A DNA stretch of 64,000 nt from Lichenostomus cassidix (Eukaryota; Chordata; Aves; Passeriformes; Meliphagidae). The notes below the pieces were generated by a model that was not told where the DNA came from, made no database searches, and was given only the letters and a program-made list of their open reading frames with translations. Position 1 is the stretch's first letter; the number at the start of each line of letters is the position of its first letter. Shown here piece after piece: positions 12,278 to 25,760 of this stretch. The DNA lies in assembly GCA_008360975.2 (NCBI GenBank), contig CM039196.1, forward strand, positions 1,488,001 to 1,552,000, read 5' to 3'. The position numbers were made by a program, and so were the translations under genes.

Positions 12278-14270
12278 GCCTAGATAAACTGTTTTCAGAT
12301 AAAAATTCAAATGCTAAAGTAAACAAAAATAGATTTCCTGCACATGTAACACTGATAACAGAAAGACATCATATCAAATCTGTACCTTTCTACAACTGCT
12401 ACTAATCTAAGTGGATCCTTGCAGCTCTGTAGAGCTAATTAGCAACCTATCAGAGATGTGGCATCTCTGGCTAAATTTTGAGCTCAGAGTGATTCCTTTA
12501 CACCCAAATTTTACCTCTACAGGTAGGGTGTTGACTTTTAATACCTTAAGCTGACAAATGCTGTCACTGTCCAATCAGTCCCAAGTTTGGCACTCATGAG
12601 CTTTTCCATCACTGCTGTCAGATCTCTGTATTCCATAAGAAAAGAGAAATAACAGGATATGGGATGGCAAAAGACCACGTACAAGCTATTATTTGTTTTA
12701 TAGTAATAGGTTGTTAGGGTCCTTCTTTCAAGGTTGGCATTTACTTTAATGAATCACCTTTCTCCCCAGTTATTTTTAATGTACTGTGCCATGTTTCTCA
12801 TGGAGCTTCACTCTCTTTTGCTTAAATGCCCTGTTGGCATTTAATTTACTGAAACGAAAGGATTATCACTATATCTTACAGTTAGATTGGGATGATTAAA
12901 TGCCTACCACCATACTATTTTTAAGCAGCAGCTCATTTAGCCTCAGTGAATTGTTACACGTACAATCCAACTTCATTGTGTGTTGTCATTGGAAAAGTAA
13001 AATATTGTCACTTCTAGCATAGTTTAGGACATTCTAAATCGACTCGGAGATTTCTTCATGCACAAGCAAGGACAAAGTAGGATTGGAGGTGAATCATCTG
13101 GGCCATTTGCTGCCACATCTACCACACTGCTCTACCCCATTTGGGAGCTCTTTCAGCAGTGGTGCTTTGCCTGTTCCTCAGGGAATGTTCCAGAGCCTCT
13201 TAGCCAGCAGGCTGTTGGACTGCAGTGGCTACACCTCAGTTGCCAAAATGTAACACAGCTCTCCCCCCAAAATGGCTTTCCAGTATAAAACTGCTTGTGA
13301 ATCCTAAACACTCATGGATAAGGTTGACATTTCAAACTGCAAGTGAATTCGTTTATTTTGAGCTGCAGAAAGTGCACCTCTCACTAGATAAATCTCCAAC
13401 AAATGCCAGCCCTGCTATCTCTCACCTCAGGCAAAACCAGAGGCTGTTGGAGAAGCTGTGTGCATGCTTTTGGTACCACACAAAAACAAACATTATCTTG
13501 GATTTTGTTCAGGGGAGCTGCAGAAACACTCAGCCCTGATGCCCATGATAACTGCAAGCCTGCAGTAAAACATGGATGGACGTTTTCCTCACAATTCTTT
13601 CCCATCCAGTCTTGTCCTGTATCAAAGCATGATTCCAGATTTCTACCACCAAAAGCCTGATCAAAAAAAACAAGAAATCAGGGAAGCTTTCCCACCAGCT
13701 TGGCTGGAGGTTGAATTGGGACCTTCAAAAGAAGATCCAAACCCATCGAGTTTGGATAAACGAGCCACTTACTCTTGGCAATTCGTGTCCAGTCTCCAAA
13801 ACCCAAAACATTCCTTTTCCAAATCTCTGGATGGACTCTCCTCTCTTTCTCTGGGTTTCCTATCCCTTGCCATGGTCTCTTTTAGGAGGAAAAAAGGCTC
13901 CAGATTAGGCAGCACTGGTCATTTCCACAGCTCTCCTCCCAGCCTGGGCTCAGACTGACCTTGGCACACAAACTAACAGAGCCACTGCTGCTCTCTGAGC
14001 TCCTGACAGCTCTCCTTCACTTTCCCACAAAGCATTCCCTGCTCCAGACAACTCTTCAGCTCTGTGATTCCAACACTTAACGCATCCTTTGCCTTATTGG
14101 TCTTTATCAGTCAGATTATCCCATTAGCGCAGACATTTCACTTTTCCTGTCAGCTTCTGATTTCAGTTCAGTAAGTGAAAGAAAGCCAAGGAGTTATATA
14201 AAGAAGGATTTGTCTTAAGAAGCTTTACAGACAGCAATCCCTCATCTTGATAATTTTTAACAGGTAGTTG

Positions 14271-14300
14271 CTTTCTTCTTTCTTTTTTTTCCCTCCTCCT
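14271..14300 (+). repeat. polypyrimidine tract
   Basis: The 30 bases are C and T only, ending in a CCTCCTCCT motif. It is purine-rich on the transcribed strand of the gene. No exon follows on the plus strand. Confidence 0.75.
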
Positions 14301-14446
14301 ATCAGTTTCTCTTTTTATCAAAGTACAGTCAAGCAGGCTGAGTGGATTGCAAAGTTTTTACAAGAGAAACCCCACTTCTCATGCCTTTTTGGCTGATCTT
14401 TTCAAGCTTGTCCTTAAACAGTGCTTTTAAATGTTGTTGCTATTAT

Positions 14447-14486
14447 GGAAAAAAAAGAAAGGAAAAAAAAAGAAAGGAAAAAAAAG
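14447..14486 (+). repeat. purine minisatellite, about 15-bp unit
   Basis: Three consecutive units of GG, an A8-A9 run and GAAA start at 14447, 14461 and 14476; the last is truncated. The tract is pure purine on the plus strand and pyrimidine on the minus strand. Confidence 0.85.
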
Positions 14487-15382
14487 CCTTGATAGGTTGC
14501 AGACATGGTCCTTGGAGGCTTATTCCTTCCCTCAAGCTCTTCAGAACTCAGCCCAACAACTCCTTTACAGCCAAACTCTTTCCCTAAGGAACTGCAACAA
14601 GCACGATATCTCTGCTTTCTCCCCCTTTGTTTCCATTTCTATTTTCCTCAAGTGGACAGAAGCTTCTCAGGCACCAGCAGGAGGAGGCAAGGCAGCAGAA
14701 GTTCACACACCCTGCTACCTTTGGGAAAGAACACCATTCCCGTGGGTGATGTGCACCACAACAGGGCATAAAATTCGCACTTCTACAACAAAAATTGAGT
14801 GTTCTCCATCTGAGCCATAAAGAAAACAAATCCCTAATATGAAGCTTCCTCCTGGAGGCTGGCAGAATACCTCCTTGCCTTTTACACCCTCTCTGCATTT
14901 GCCAAGTGCCCAAATCCATTACCTTGACAACCCTGTGCATCACTGTAATAGCATGAGTCAGCCTCGCCGTTTTTGTGACCATAACAAAAGCAGAGTCCCA
15001 TCGATTGGCGTGGAGCTCCCTGTTCCAAACTATAATTTCAGAAGGATACTTGCTTTAAATCTCCTCACTCTGTGCTTTGAGTCTTGCCAAACTTGTGCAT
15101 AGACCAAAACCGGTGGCTTGTTTTATGGTCTCATTTTAATGGGTTTGTCTGTATTCCAAGCCCCAGCAAACAAAACAGATCAAAAACCTTCCATTTAGAG
15201 TTTTCACTCACAGCTTCTTCCTCTTCCTTCACATACCAAATTTTCACAAGCTGAGCTCACTGCATCATCTCTGAGTTTCCAATTGGTGGTCACAATGTTC
15301 TGTTCCAGACTAACATCCAAGCATGCAGGTGTTTCACTGAAAACCTTTGGCATCTGCAGAGCTGAACCAAAGGTTTAGAGCA

Positions 15383-15400
15383 GGGAAGGAAGGAAGGAAA
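15383..15400 (+). repeat. (GGAA)n microsatellite, short
   Basis: About four GGAA tetranucleotide units occur in a row, beginning with GGGAAGGAAGGAAGGAAA. It is too short to be highly unstable. Confidence 0.75.
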
Positions 15401-17175
15401 GAACGGAATAAACCAACAAAACTGCACAACAGGTTTTCTGTCAGAGAAACTACACCTCCAATGAGTGCTGATCCAAAGACACAGCTGTCTGCTGACCAGC
15501 ACACCTTTGCCTGACAAGCCAAGAAAGCAAACAGGTTGCCATAATGTCAAAAAATAACTGTCACCATGAGCACAAAGCAGTACATCTTCTTTTAATAGCC
15601 AGCAGGAAAGGGCTCAGATTTCTTGTGGTTTCATCAACATGCCCTTTTCAGCAGCAGCTTTGTTTGTGGACAATGACACAGGGACACTTGGACACTTCTG
15701 CCTGGGGCTGCAGGAGGGAATTCCCAAGCCTGTGGATGGGAACCAGGCAAAAAGCAGAGTCTCACTGGGAACAATACACAGCCCAGATAGCCCACACTGT
15801 TGATGAGAAATCTGATTACCACTGGATGTCCTGAGCTTTTCTATGTGCTTCTTGGAGTGTTCAGCCAGAAATTAATAGGTTTTCATCAGATTTTTCACCA
15901 CTAAGATGTGTTTCTACGCGGCAAAACCCACTCTAAAATCAGAAATCCTTGCAGGAAAGATGGGTGGATCACCTCAGCACTTCCCTGGGCTGCTGAGGTG
16001 CAGGGAGATAGGAACACTGCAAGGCTGCAGCACTCCCCAGGCAGCAGAGAGCAAACCCACTGCCCTTGCACAGCCTTGCAGAGACCCTTGATGGGCATGG
16101 CTGCTTTAGTGAAGGGCTGCAGGACTCTTCCCAGGTGTCCCAGGAGATCCCAAGTATTTCACAGCCCTGAGCTTCCCATCTGTTCCTGAGAATGGGATGA
16201 AGGATCTAATTAAGGGGAGATTAACATATAGGCTGGAGGCAGCAGAGTCCCTGCTGGAGGAAACTCAGTTACCTGCTGGAGCTCTCTCAACGAGTTAATG
16301 CAATAGTAGAGAATGGTGAAAGGGAACATAATTTTCTACAAGTTTTCAATAATGTTCCATGTCACAAAGCAAAGGCCCTGTCCTGTCCTTAGGGGAAACA
16401 ATGCTATAGTTCAGAGAGAAAAAAAATGAAAGAGAAAAAAGATAAATCAAAGCAAGACACAAATCAACTTCCAGCCCAGCATTTTGGGCTCCTTAGTGAT
16501 ACACAAATAAAGACAAACCATCGTGACCCATCCAAAGAAAGTGCCTGTTCCTGGCAGGACTTCAGTGACCCAACCTGTACAGCACATGTTCCATCTCCAG
16601 AGCATGAGGACACCAGGGACCAGGCTGTGCTGGTCAAACCAACCACTGCCAGGGAGGACTGAGAAGTTCTCCAGTCAAGCTCCAAGGGTGACTAATGGTG
16701 GTGCAAATGAGCCAACACTGCAAGGGAATAGATAGCCCTTCAGTAAAGAATGAAAAGAATTATGTAAGTGACCACAAGACAGAACTACTAAGGACCTAGT
16801 AGAACTTTCTGTCATACCACTGTAGAGTATGACAACTTCAACAGGAGTTAGGTACAAATATTTCTAAAAATCCCAAGGAATTTTATGCTCATTTTTAGGC
16901 AGAGGAAGAGGTGTCCATTTCACAGCATTCCCTTGGCTGCTTCTCTTTCTGTGGCTATCAAAGAGTTCAGGTTCAGTTGGAGTTTTGCTGGGGAACTGAA
17001 GCCAGCTCTTGGAATTGGTGCTTTAATCTCCCTCATCTGAGGCCATGGTCCAAGCAGAGTCAGAGCCTTGGTGCTGCTCTCTGCCTGCCTGAGCAACAAG
17101 GACCATTCCCCCAACGCTCTGAGTGTTCAACCCCCTCTGATTCCTGTGTTCCTAAATCCCTTCTGAGAGAAGCAG

Positions 17176-17290
17176 ATGTTAATATTCCCATTTTATGACT
17201 AGCAACTGAGGCACAGAGAGTCTGAGTGACTTGGCCAGAGTCACAGAGGGAGCATCTGGTTTAGCAGAGAGCTGAAGCCCAGCAACCCAG
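17176..17290 (-). mobile_element. MIR-like ancient SINE relic (antisense to plus strand)
   Basis: The plus strand reads TTCCCATTTTATGACTAG, then ACTGAGGCACAGAGAG, then GAGTGACTTGGCCAGAGTCACAGAG, then a GGCAGAGC-like stretch and a degraded AACCCAG end. This is, in order, the reverse complement of the MIR core SINE remembered as ...CTGTGTGACCTTGGGCAAGT..CTCTCTGTGCCTCAGTTTCC...AAAATGGG. Several blocks align collinearly over about 110 bp with moderate divergence. MIR-type CORE-SINEs predate the split of mammals and sauropsids, so old copies occur in bird and reptile genomes. The element is non-autonomous and inactive, and the tRNA-derived head is missing or too decayed to see. It sits deep in the intron on the same strand as TMEM132B. 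Confidence 0.8.
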
Positions 17291-20200
17291 CAGCAGGCGA
17301 GCAGCCAAACTCCTGGAACAGCTTCTGTCAGGAACAATTCCCATATGGAAACATGCCACCAACACAAGGACAGCCTAATTACAATTAAAAAGGAATCTTC
17401 CCATACACAAGTAGGGTAGCAGCACACAATGTATATTTAACCCCTTACAGGAAGAAGGGTCTCACCATGCAGAAAGGCTTTGTGCCACTGCCACAGCAGG
17501 GGCTGAGGGCACAGCCATGCCCAGCCCTGGGGTTGCTGCTCAGGATTGTCACCCACAGCTGCCAGGCAGCCCTGCTTTTCCCTTCCCTTGCAGCTCCCCA
17601 AGTGTCCTCCTGGAGCCACAGCCTCAGCACAGCCCAGCTGATTCGGAGCTGATTCCAAGTCTCCTCTCCCCAGCTGCCATTTCCCTGCAAATACACTTGC
17701 TCACTGTAGTTAAATCCCTTCTGTGCTTTCCTTCGGAAGGGAGGATTTCAAAATTTGATTTGTTTTAGTCACTAAGTACTCTGTGGTATTCCCAGCAGAT
17801 CCTTTAGCTGACAAAGTTTATTCTTGTCGCCACTTTGTTGTGTTTTATGAATAGGGCCCCAGCGAAGCCCCAGACACCGTTTAGCACAGCACTCATCACT
17901 CTCTTACCCCGCTCGGCTCGGGATCGCTCTCCCTGCCACACTGCTCCACACAAAATGCTCCCTGCAGGCAGAGCACTCAGTCAGGAGGATATTAACTCAC
18001 CCCAGCACAGTGTGTGACACCAATGCCGACGATCCCTGCCGTTTAAAGCACGACTGATCAAACACTGGTGCACATCAGGGAGATGCTGACCCAGCTCTCA
18101 TTGCCATGGCCTCATGAGGTGCCCCAGGATGGCACGGGGAGGGTGGCAGTGCCCACTTGGTGCCCATGCAGGAACTCTTCCTCACATGCCTGCTCTGGGC
18201 TTCCTGGCTTTCCTTCCCAAATCCCACAGAACATTCAGCCTTGTGTTTCCTGAATGTTCTGTGCCTTCCCTCACCTGCCCTCCTCACCTCGCCCCACTGC
18301 TAGTTAAAGCTTGTAATGAGCAACAAAAGTTCGGTTAAAATCGATTGCAGTTGTTCCTTCCTTGACTAAAGACACAACTGGGCACTCTTCATTGGCCACC
18401 AGGAGTCAAAAGGTGTTTTACCAGTGCAGGGAGGGGTGAAAAAGCCTGGAACAATCAGATCAGCCACAGTGCTGAGCAAGAGAGCAGCTCACAAGGAAGG
18501 TGCTGCCCAGCCATGGATAAAAAGTTCACAGCAGAGCATCATCCCCCATTGCAGGCAACTGGAGATGGCAAAGAAATACAAAGAAAAGAAACCAGAGATT
18601 TGAGTCAGTGTTCACCCAGCACAACACACAGCAACTCATCTCCCACAGCAAGCATGGAATAAAACCCTTGTATTAGGGAATAACAATCTCCTGCTACACA
18701 ATCTCCATCCTCACACTTCCATTTGGGAATATTGCACCCTGTACTGCACTCGAGGCTGACAGCACAGCCAGCAGTGGGACTCCTCGCCCAAAGTCCTTAA
18801 CAAAGTTTGCTGTCTTTGAAACTGTATTGTGTAAATTCCCTTACACCGTGCTCTCTGCTGAGCTTCTGCTCAAAGGGAAGGCAGGGTGTCTGACAAACTC
18901 CAGCACTTTTGACCTTACAATCCTCCGAGTGCCTTACATTATACCCAGGAATCCAGACAAAACCACCCCTGCTGCTGCCTTGCACTGAGAAAATGGAACT
19001 GGACAGCAGTATTGCAGGTTGTTCTAGTTCCCAGTGAAATTAGCAGGAGTTTTTTCACTCACCTCCTTAGGAACAAAACCTCTCTGAATAATTCCTGCCT
19101 CCCACCAGTCTGCTGCTCAAAAATCTTTTAGGCTGAGATTCATCAAAGCAAGGCAGAAAATTTAAGTGAACTTAATTTATGCTTAGGGTCAAGTGTACAG
19201 CCCCTTAAACCCCCAGAATCGTACATTATCTTACTTACTTTATCTTCAGTAAAATTAATTTTTCATGTGAAAGTAAGACCTTTCCAAGTATCTCTGCTTT
19301 GAAAACTTGTGATGTTTTGTGTTCATTAGCATCTGTCACGTTCCACCCTGAGCCAGAGTTCACTGTGAGTGACAGAACATGGCAAGTCAGGACATGCAGG
19401 TGTGTGACAAACAAAATCAGTGTAATCACGAGGCTCAGAAAATTGCTTTTAATGTTATGTTTATATATGTAACTCTGTAAAATTACCTGGGCAGGATATA
19501 GAAGGATTTTACTTTACACAACTGCCTGGAAACCCTAAAATTGCAGGTATCAAGGTGGGGCTTCACCCACATTTTCCTGCAAGGACATAATGCAGAAGGT
19601 AAAGATGTGTCAAGCAGCAAAGTGACATTTCAAATACTGGTAAATAAAATAGCATTCAATTCTTTCCAGTCAATGGTGGGAAAAGGTTTTAAATATGAAT
19701 AAAGAGTTGAGGAGGGGACTGGGAACAGAACCTTCCAGCCCATCCCACAGACAGTCTAGGACCTACAGCAAATATGTTAAAAACGTCTCATTTGTAACTA
19801 AAAATAAAATGCCACTTCATTTGGTGGCTGTGCAATAGTGATTTTATACAGTGCCATTAAAAGCAAAATTCAAACAGGAGGAACTGCTGAGTGCTGCTAA
19901 ACTGCAGAATTTTTAAGTTCTTTGAGGCAAGAACATGTCAATCTTTTATATGTCTGCAAAATGCCACGAACATCTACAGCAGTCTATAAATCATAACGGG
20001 AATGATACAAGCAAACAGGAATTATGGGATCTTATCTCTCTGGCAGATTTTGCCCTATGGATAAAGTAGCTTACAAAGCAATAATGGAATATTATCAGCA
20101 AAATAAAGTTTTAGTGGCTTTTTATTCTTAGCAGCATTTTCCTAGCACCATGTCAATGGAAGCGAAGCTTCATCTGGGACCAAAAAGTTCTGATTTGCAT

Positions 20201-22327
20201 ATGTTATCATGCAAAATGAGATTTTATTCTGCCCTTGCCTTCAGAAACACTGAGCCATGCATAAGATCAGATCACAAAATTAAAACAATTTATTGTACTG
20301 GAAGTCTCTTCTGTTAGTTTTGGCCAAGTTCCCAGTTCAAGTGATTAGTGAAAGCACAGAAATACTAATTAGCAGGGCAGGATGCTCCAAACCCACCCTG
20401 TTTGTGTTCATGGGGTGTTAACAGGTAGACTAACCATGCTCTTATTAAAATTACTGTCTGCTCCAGCATTAATCACCTAGACAGGAAATTCAATGAGCAC
20501 TTTCAGAAGACAGATAATTTATGCCTGGAGGTTTAAGGCTTCCCTACCATGGTGTGGTCCTTCTGCAAGGCCCAAGAGCATCACCAACACACAAACATCA
20601 CATATTCTGCTCATCCTAAGGATTCCTAAAGCTCTAACTCTTCTTCCTTTGCTCTCCTCTTTTGGGTCTCATGAAATTTTCAAGACTTTTCATCAGTCAA
20701 AACAAGCAGAATCTTACTTTTTACATTCAAATGCAAGAGCAATCCTTCTTCAAAATCACTTGACTCCAGAAGTCTGGGATTTAGGATGTAAATATTTGAA
20801 AAGACATGATAAAAAAAGTGACTTGTCAATATGCATCAGCATCACTGCTTAATAGAACTCCTCTGTACAGGAGAGTACAGCACTGTCCTGGTGTTTTATG
20901 GTAAATAGGTGGAAGTAAAGCTGAAATGAATAAAATTAGGTGCAAATGAGGACATGTGAGCTGCCCCAGCCTTTCAGAGCACTATGTGTCTCCTGTGTTA
21001 TCACTACCAGCACCAAGCATATTGTTTGTCAATATTAACAACCAAATAAAGCTTTGATTAGCAGGAACCCAAACCAGATTAGCTATGAAGGGCAATGAGT
21101 CTTTCTTGTCATCAGATAAAGTTGCTTGCTGGTGTTTGTCAATAATTTCCCTCTTGATCTCCCAAAATCAAATGGTCCCATAAACTTGAAGAAAGCCTTG
21201 TAGCGTGAGACCTCCAAAAAGAAAACTTTCCACCTGCAAAAAGCGCTCAGAAAATAGCAGTAGAATTGGCAGCACTCTAGAAAATATCCAAAAAGCAATT
21301 AAAAGGCTCCTCTTGGACTGGGCCTAACCCTGCCACATCCCAACCCAACACACACTTCAGATTCCAGAAGGCATCTCCCACATAATGCTTCAGCAACCTA
21401 CACTGCTGCCAGGAATAGAAAAGTACATCAGACTTTAGCAATTAAGTTTTTCTGTGCTACATAAGCTGGGGAAGAACCATACAAAGAAAATAGCAGCACA
21501 GAAAATGAACAGGATGAATTACAGGCATCAGCAGTAACAGATAAAAGAATAGCTGCTTTCTTTCATTCAATAATATATTTGGAGGAATAAAGCTCGTGCT
21601 GACAATGAAAAATGTAACAAGTGGGACTACAAATAAGCTTGCAGTTAGCATTCATTTCGTCAGAGAGAGTTCAAAATTCAGCTTAAGATTCACATTTTGT
21701 AGAAAATTTCTACCTAGGTCAAAGACTTATCCTACAATTCAGGGCCAACATAGACCTTTAAATTTAATTTTATCTGGAGTGGGAGGACAGATTGGGTTAA
21801 GGAAGGTCAGGCTTGCCAAAAATCACTTCAGTTTTGTATTTAAGCATGAGTTACAAGGAGGGGGGGGAAGAAAAAGAATAAAATCGAAATGGGAGGTTTT
21901 GTGTGTTACTATGCTTTGTTAAGAAAAATCCTTCTATACAGTATAAAAGGTACTAGAATCTAATCAACTGCTCTCAGCAGGAACCCAGGAGTAGCACTTA
22001 GAGTGTGCAGCAGACTGACATATAATCATGGCTGAAACAGAATTACAGCTCACATAAGCACATCACTCCTGTTGATCTCTGCTGGAGTTTCGGGATGGAG
22101 GAAGAGGTGGAGGGAAGAAGTCCAGCAGACATCCCTTCATCAAAAAAGGGAAAGGAAAGGATTAAGTGATGCCAACCCCAAAGCTTCACCAATTCACTGA
22201 ATCACAAGAGGAAAAACCACAAATTGTCCCTCTGCAGGTGATCAACTTCTTGTTCCATTCAACCAGCTCCATTCAATTCCTGCTCCCACCCATCCAGTTC
22301 TCCAGCTCTTTATAGTATTTGTTGGTA

Positions 22328-22360
22328 TTATATATTTTTATATACATATATATATATAAA
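22328..22360 (+). repeat. TA-rich microsatellite
   Basis: Alternating TA with T-run and ACA interruptions ends in about six TA repeats. It is likely variable in length between individuals. Confidence 0.8.
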
Positions 22361-23063
22361 GATCAGAGAGTTTGTTCTGTAAAACACAAAGAAAGGAGCC
22401 CTACAGTGGTTTTCAACACTCATGCAAAGAATAAAGGTACAAATGCCTGGATATCTCCAAATCAACAGACATCTGCTGGTATTTTCAGCTTCTAAGAAAA
22501 CATTTGACACTTTTTTCCCTCCACCACAGTCTTCTCAGAACATGAGAATTCATCTGGCTTGGGGTAACAATATATGTAAAACATGAGTAATTGGAAAAGC
22601 TGAGCTAATTGTGGAGCAGCAAACAGCTCAAGGGGAGCTCAGATCTTCAGACACAGCCATTGGAAATGCTTTTTTGGGATGGAGAATACAGTGACATGAG
22701 GGTTTGAACTCCTCTTTCCCTCTCTCCTCGTAATGCATGAGAATGGCAGAGGCTCTGCAATGAGCTCCCCAGAAGTCTGTCCCTGAAACAGAGCTGGGGA
22801 CAGCATCCTGCACTCGTCACCTCACCCAGGTACCCCAGATGGCTGTTTGGAGCCCTGGGCTATTGACTAATGAACACTCATAACAGTAACAGGATGGCAA
22901 TTGGGGATCAAGTGAAAATATTCAGTATGAAAGAAGTCATTTTCTCCTACAAGGTGTTGTTGAGCAGCAGTTGTAAGGTGTTGTTGACTGAATAAATAAC
23001 AATTTTCATTATTAAGGCATTCATAGTCAGCATGTTCCATACTCATCATTAACACTTTTATTT

Positions 23064-23075
23064 AAAAAAAAAAAA
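23064..23075 (+). repeat. poly-A tract
   Basis: A run of 12 A with no recognisable retroposon body upstream. Confidence 0.8.
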
Positions 23076-23468
23076 TCTATCTACTTTTCCTCTATGGCAA
23101 GGCTTGGGAATGACAGATGATCCATCAGCTTATCTGCTGATTTTTAATGACAGCATTTTGCATTCATTATTCCCTACTTAAATCACTCTTTTTAAAAGAG
23201 GAATAACTTATTTCTTCCTCTTGTCACTAGAGAAATTAACTGGTACACCATTAAGAAGTGCTTGTCTAACAAAAAGATACACCAGTCACAGACTCAGAAA
23301 ACCAGCATGGACATAAATTGTCCAAGAGGGAGAGTGAAAATAGGAACCCATATATCCAAAAACCTCCTGAGCTCAATACTTCTAGGTTTAAATCTCTGCA
23401 CTGAAAACTCCCATGAGAAATAATTCTTTTTGCTTGTGCAATGCTGATCCCAGTTCATTAATTATATT

Positions 23469-23483
23469 AAAAAAAAAAAAAAA
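23469..23483 (+). repeat. poly-A tract
   Basis: A run of 15 A preceded by ATTATATT. No retroposon body or flanking duplication is visible. Confidence 0.8.
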
Positions 23484-23909
23484 GCATTTTTGTGAGATCA
23501 AACTATTGGCAGTTGGTTTTAAGGAAAGCTTTTTTTGTTAAAGCTTTAGTGATTTGCCTTAATGACTGCAATATTTCACAGCAAAACCCTTAACAAGTGT
23601 CCTGGGAAAATCCACATAGAGCAACAGAAAGAACAAACACAGCAACACAGCTTGCAAGGCTGAGCTCCCAAAGACAGGATGTCCAAGTTTGCAATAAAAT
23701 GGATTTCTGTACTTTCAGCCAAGTGACAAAAGGAGATTCCTCTGTTACAGACCCACTGAGATGAGCTGGTGAACAGTCCTGGTGCAAACTGCTTAACTCC
23801 TGTTTAATGTTCTTTATAAATAAACCCTGGGGTTTACAAGAAACAAACAAAAATCACATGCTGACACTGACAAAAGCATCAGCCAATTTTTATTTGCTCA
23901 TTTTATGAG

Positions 23910-23973
23910 AGTTTGTAACTTTTGAAGTTAACCATAAAAACATAAACATAAAAAGTTTGTAACTTTTAAAGTT
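23910..23973 (+). repeat. two 20-bp direct repeats, each palindromic in its centre
   Basis: AGTTTGTAACTTTTGAAGTT at 23910-23929 recurs at 23954-23973 with one change. Each copy contains an AACTT..AAGTT inverted repeat. The copies are separated by an A-rich spacer. Confidence 0.75.
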
Positions 23974-25738
23974 GTAAACACAGGTGGGGTATATTAATGG
24001 CAAAATGAGTGGGAAAAAATCTAACTAAAGCAAAAAATAATTTATGCAAAGTTAATGCTGGCATGTTTTATAATGCATTTGGCACAGATGATTCAAATAA
24101 ATCAATGTAACAAACTTAATATTTGCCTGTCTAGCAACAGCACCTCCTAACAATAAAATGAGTTTAAATTTTGGCTAAATGCCTAATAAAGGAGTTGTTA
24201 GCTTTTGTACTTTAATGCACTGGCTATTAAGTAAGCAAGTCAACACATCACGAACGGAATCCAAATGTGTGCAGTAGGCTTTGCCACCAGCCAAACTCAT
24301 AAATTGGTAAAAGAGGGAATTAAACACACCTCAAATATCAGCTCCCCGATTTCACATTCATTCAATAATCTTTTCCAGTCTATTATATCAAAGAACAATC
24401 CAATTATGCTACTTAAATCCCTGTGTACAGTTGCCAAAAATAAATTCCTTAGCAACACTTGAAACATCCCTGCGCTGCAGAAAATTCCAGTTTCTGATTT
24501 CCACAGCATTTCAGGTGTGACACACTAATGCCTGTCATTATCCATCACATGGCTCACCATCAAGGTTTGTGTTTTCTGCATATTGGTGTCTGTAATTGCA
24601 GGCTCTGAGTACTTCATGTATCATAATCCTGCCACGCTCAGCAACGAGGCAGCTGCTTCAAACCAAGTGGGTACTTAAGTGGCACCCTACATGAAGGTGC
24701 TCTCCTTCAGCTCAAATGGGTTTGCAGTCTGGGAGTGGATAAAAAAGTGCAATATTTACAGAGAAGGTAATGCTTCTGTGGCATAGTGGTTTGGATCATG
24801 TCTCTTCTAGGATCTCCTTAAGGGTCATTGAAGATTTCCCATCACAGAGGTGGTGTGAGGTGTCTGAAGGTGCTGCTCAGATACTTAAATTTGTGCAGAT
24901 GCCACATTTATGAGATGAACTGCACTAGAATTGGGTTTCCTAGGTATTCAAACCAGCAAACACCAAAGAAAAGGTTACTTCAAGCCATCAAGGGAAAAAG
25001 GTGAATAAATGATAGAAACAACCCCCAAAATGCAGCACACAATCCTTTTGTTCCTGGAGTAAGGACATGACTTCTGAGTGATGAGTTCAGCAGCCATGGC
25101 TACCTGGCTTTATCACTCACCCTTTGGTTATCAACAAAAGTTACAATCAAACACAGCTGCAATGAGCACACAGAACTCTGCCAAGCTGTAGAAATTCTCC
25201 ACAATGGGACAGATTTTTGTCATGGACCTGAGGCAGCTCACATGCCATCATCCCCATGGCCATTAAAACACCCTGCACAGGAGAGAGAGGCAGAAACCCA
25301 GCAGAGACTTGGAGAAGCCCTTTGGTTTTGGATATGTCATCTTTCCCTTTGGCATGCAATGTGGAAAACTCCTGCAAGCTCCAATGGATGAATAACGATT
25401 TCCACAGTCCCTCACTCCTCTGCACGCATTGGAAATTGGCTCTCAGCCTCCCTGCCACGTTCTTGCAGTCCTAATTATACAGACCACCCTACCCTGAAAT
25501 TAAACTTTCCCAACTGTTACATCAATATTAAGCTTCACATCGAGGAATGATAGACCCAAAACAGAGGTAATTAGGTCAAATTAAAAAAAATAAGACTAAT
25601 TTCTGAATGATTTGGTTTGCTTTTTCAAAAGATATATTGCTCAGAATAGGTTTTGGGTTAGGTTCTGTGGACCACACTCGTGAAGAGTTTATTTAAACCA
25701 CTTCTTTGCATGATCACCTCTGCACCAAGGAAGGGATC

Positions 25739-25760
25739 AAACAGTGGAGTTCCACTGTTT
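25739..25760. repeat. 22-bp palindrome (10-bp arms, 2-bp centre)
   Basis: AAACAGTGGA is followed by GT and then its exact reverse complement TCCACTGTTT. The arms match perfectly. It may be a chance hairpin or the footprint of a palindromic protein-binding site. Confidence 0.8.

Larger units (their letters stand above)
9620..17170 (-). other. TMEM132B: TMEM132B intron segment
   Basis: No supported gene. The low-complexity pieces are a T12 run at 12266-12277, a polypyrimidine stretch at 14271-14300, the purine repeat at 14447-14486 and a GGAA repeat at 15383-15400. Open frames up to about 158 codons around 11.6-12.1 kb and 14.6-15.0 kb overlap one another on opposite strands and show no domain I know. 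Confidence 0.7.

Noticed and set aside
25107..25163. Acceptor-like and donor-like pair bounding 36 nt on the minus strand
   Set aside because: The donor (AAAGG/GTGAGTG) and acceptor (GCTCATTGCAG) look fair, but phase 2 gives a stop codon at once, so it does not fit the gene frame.
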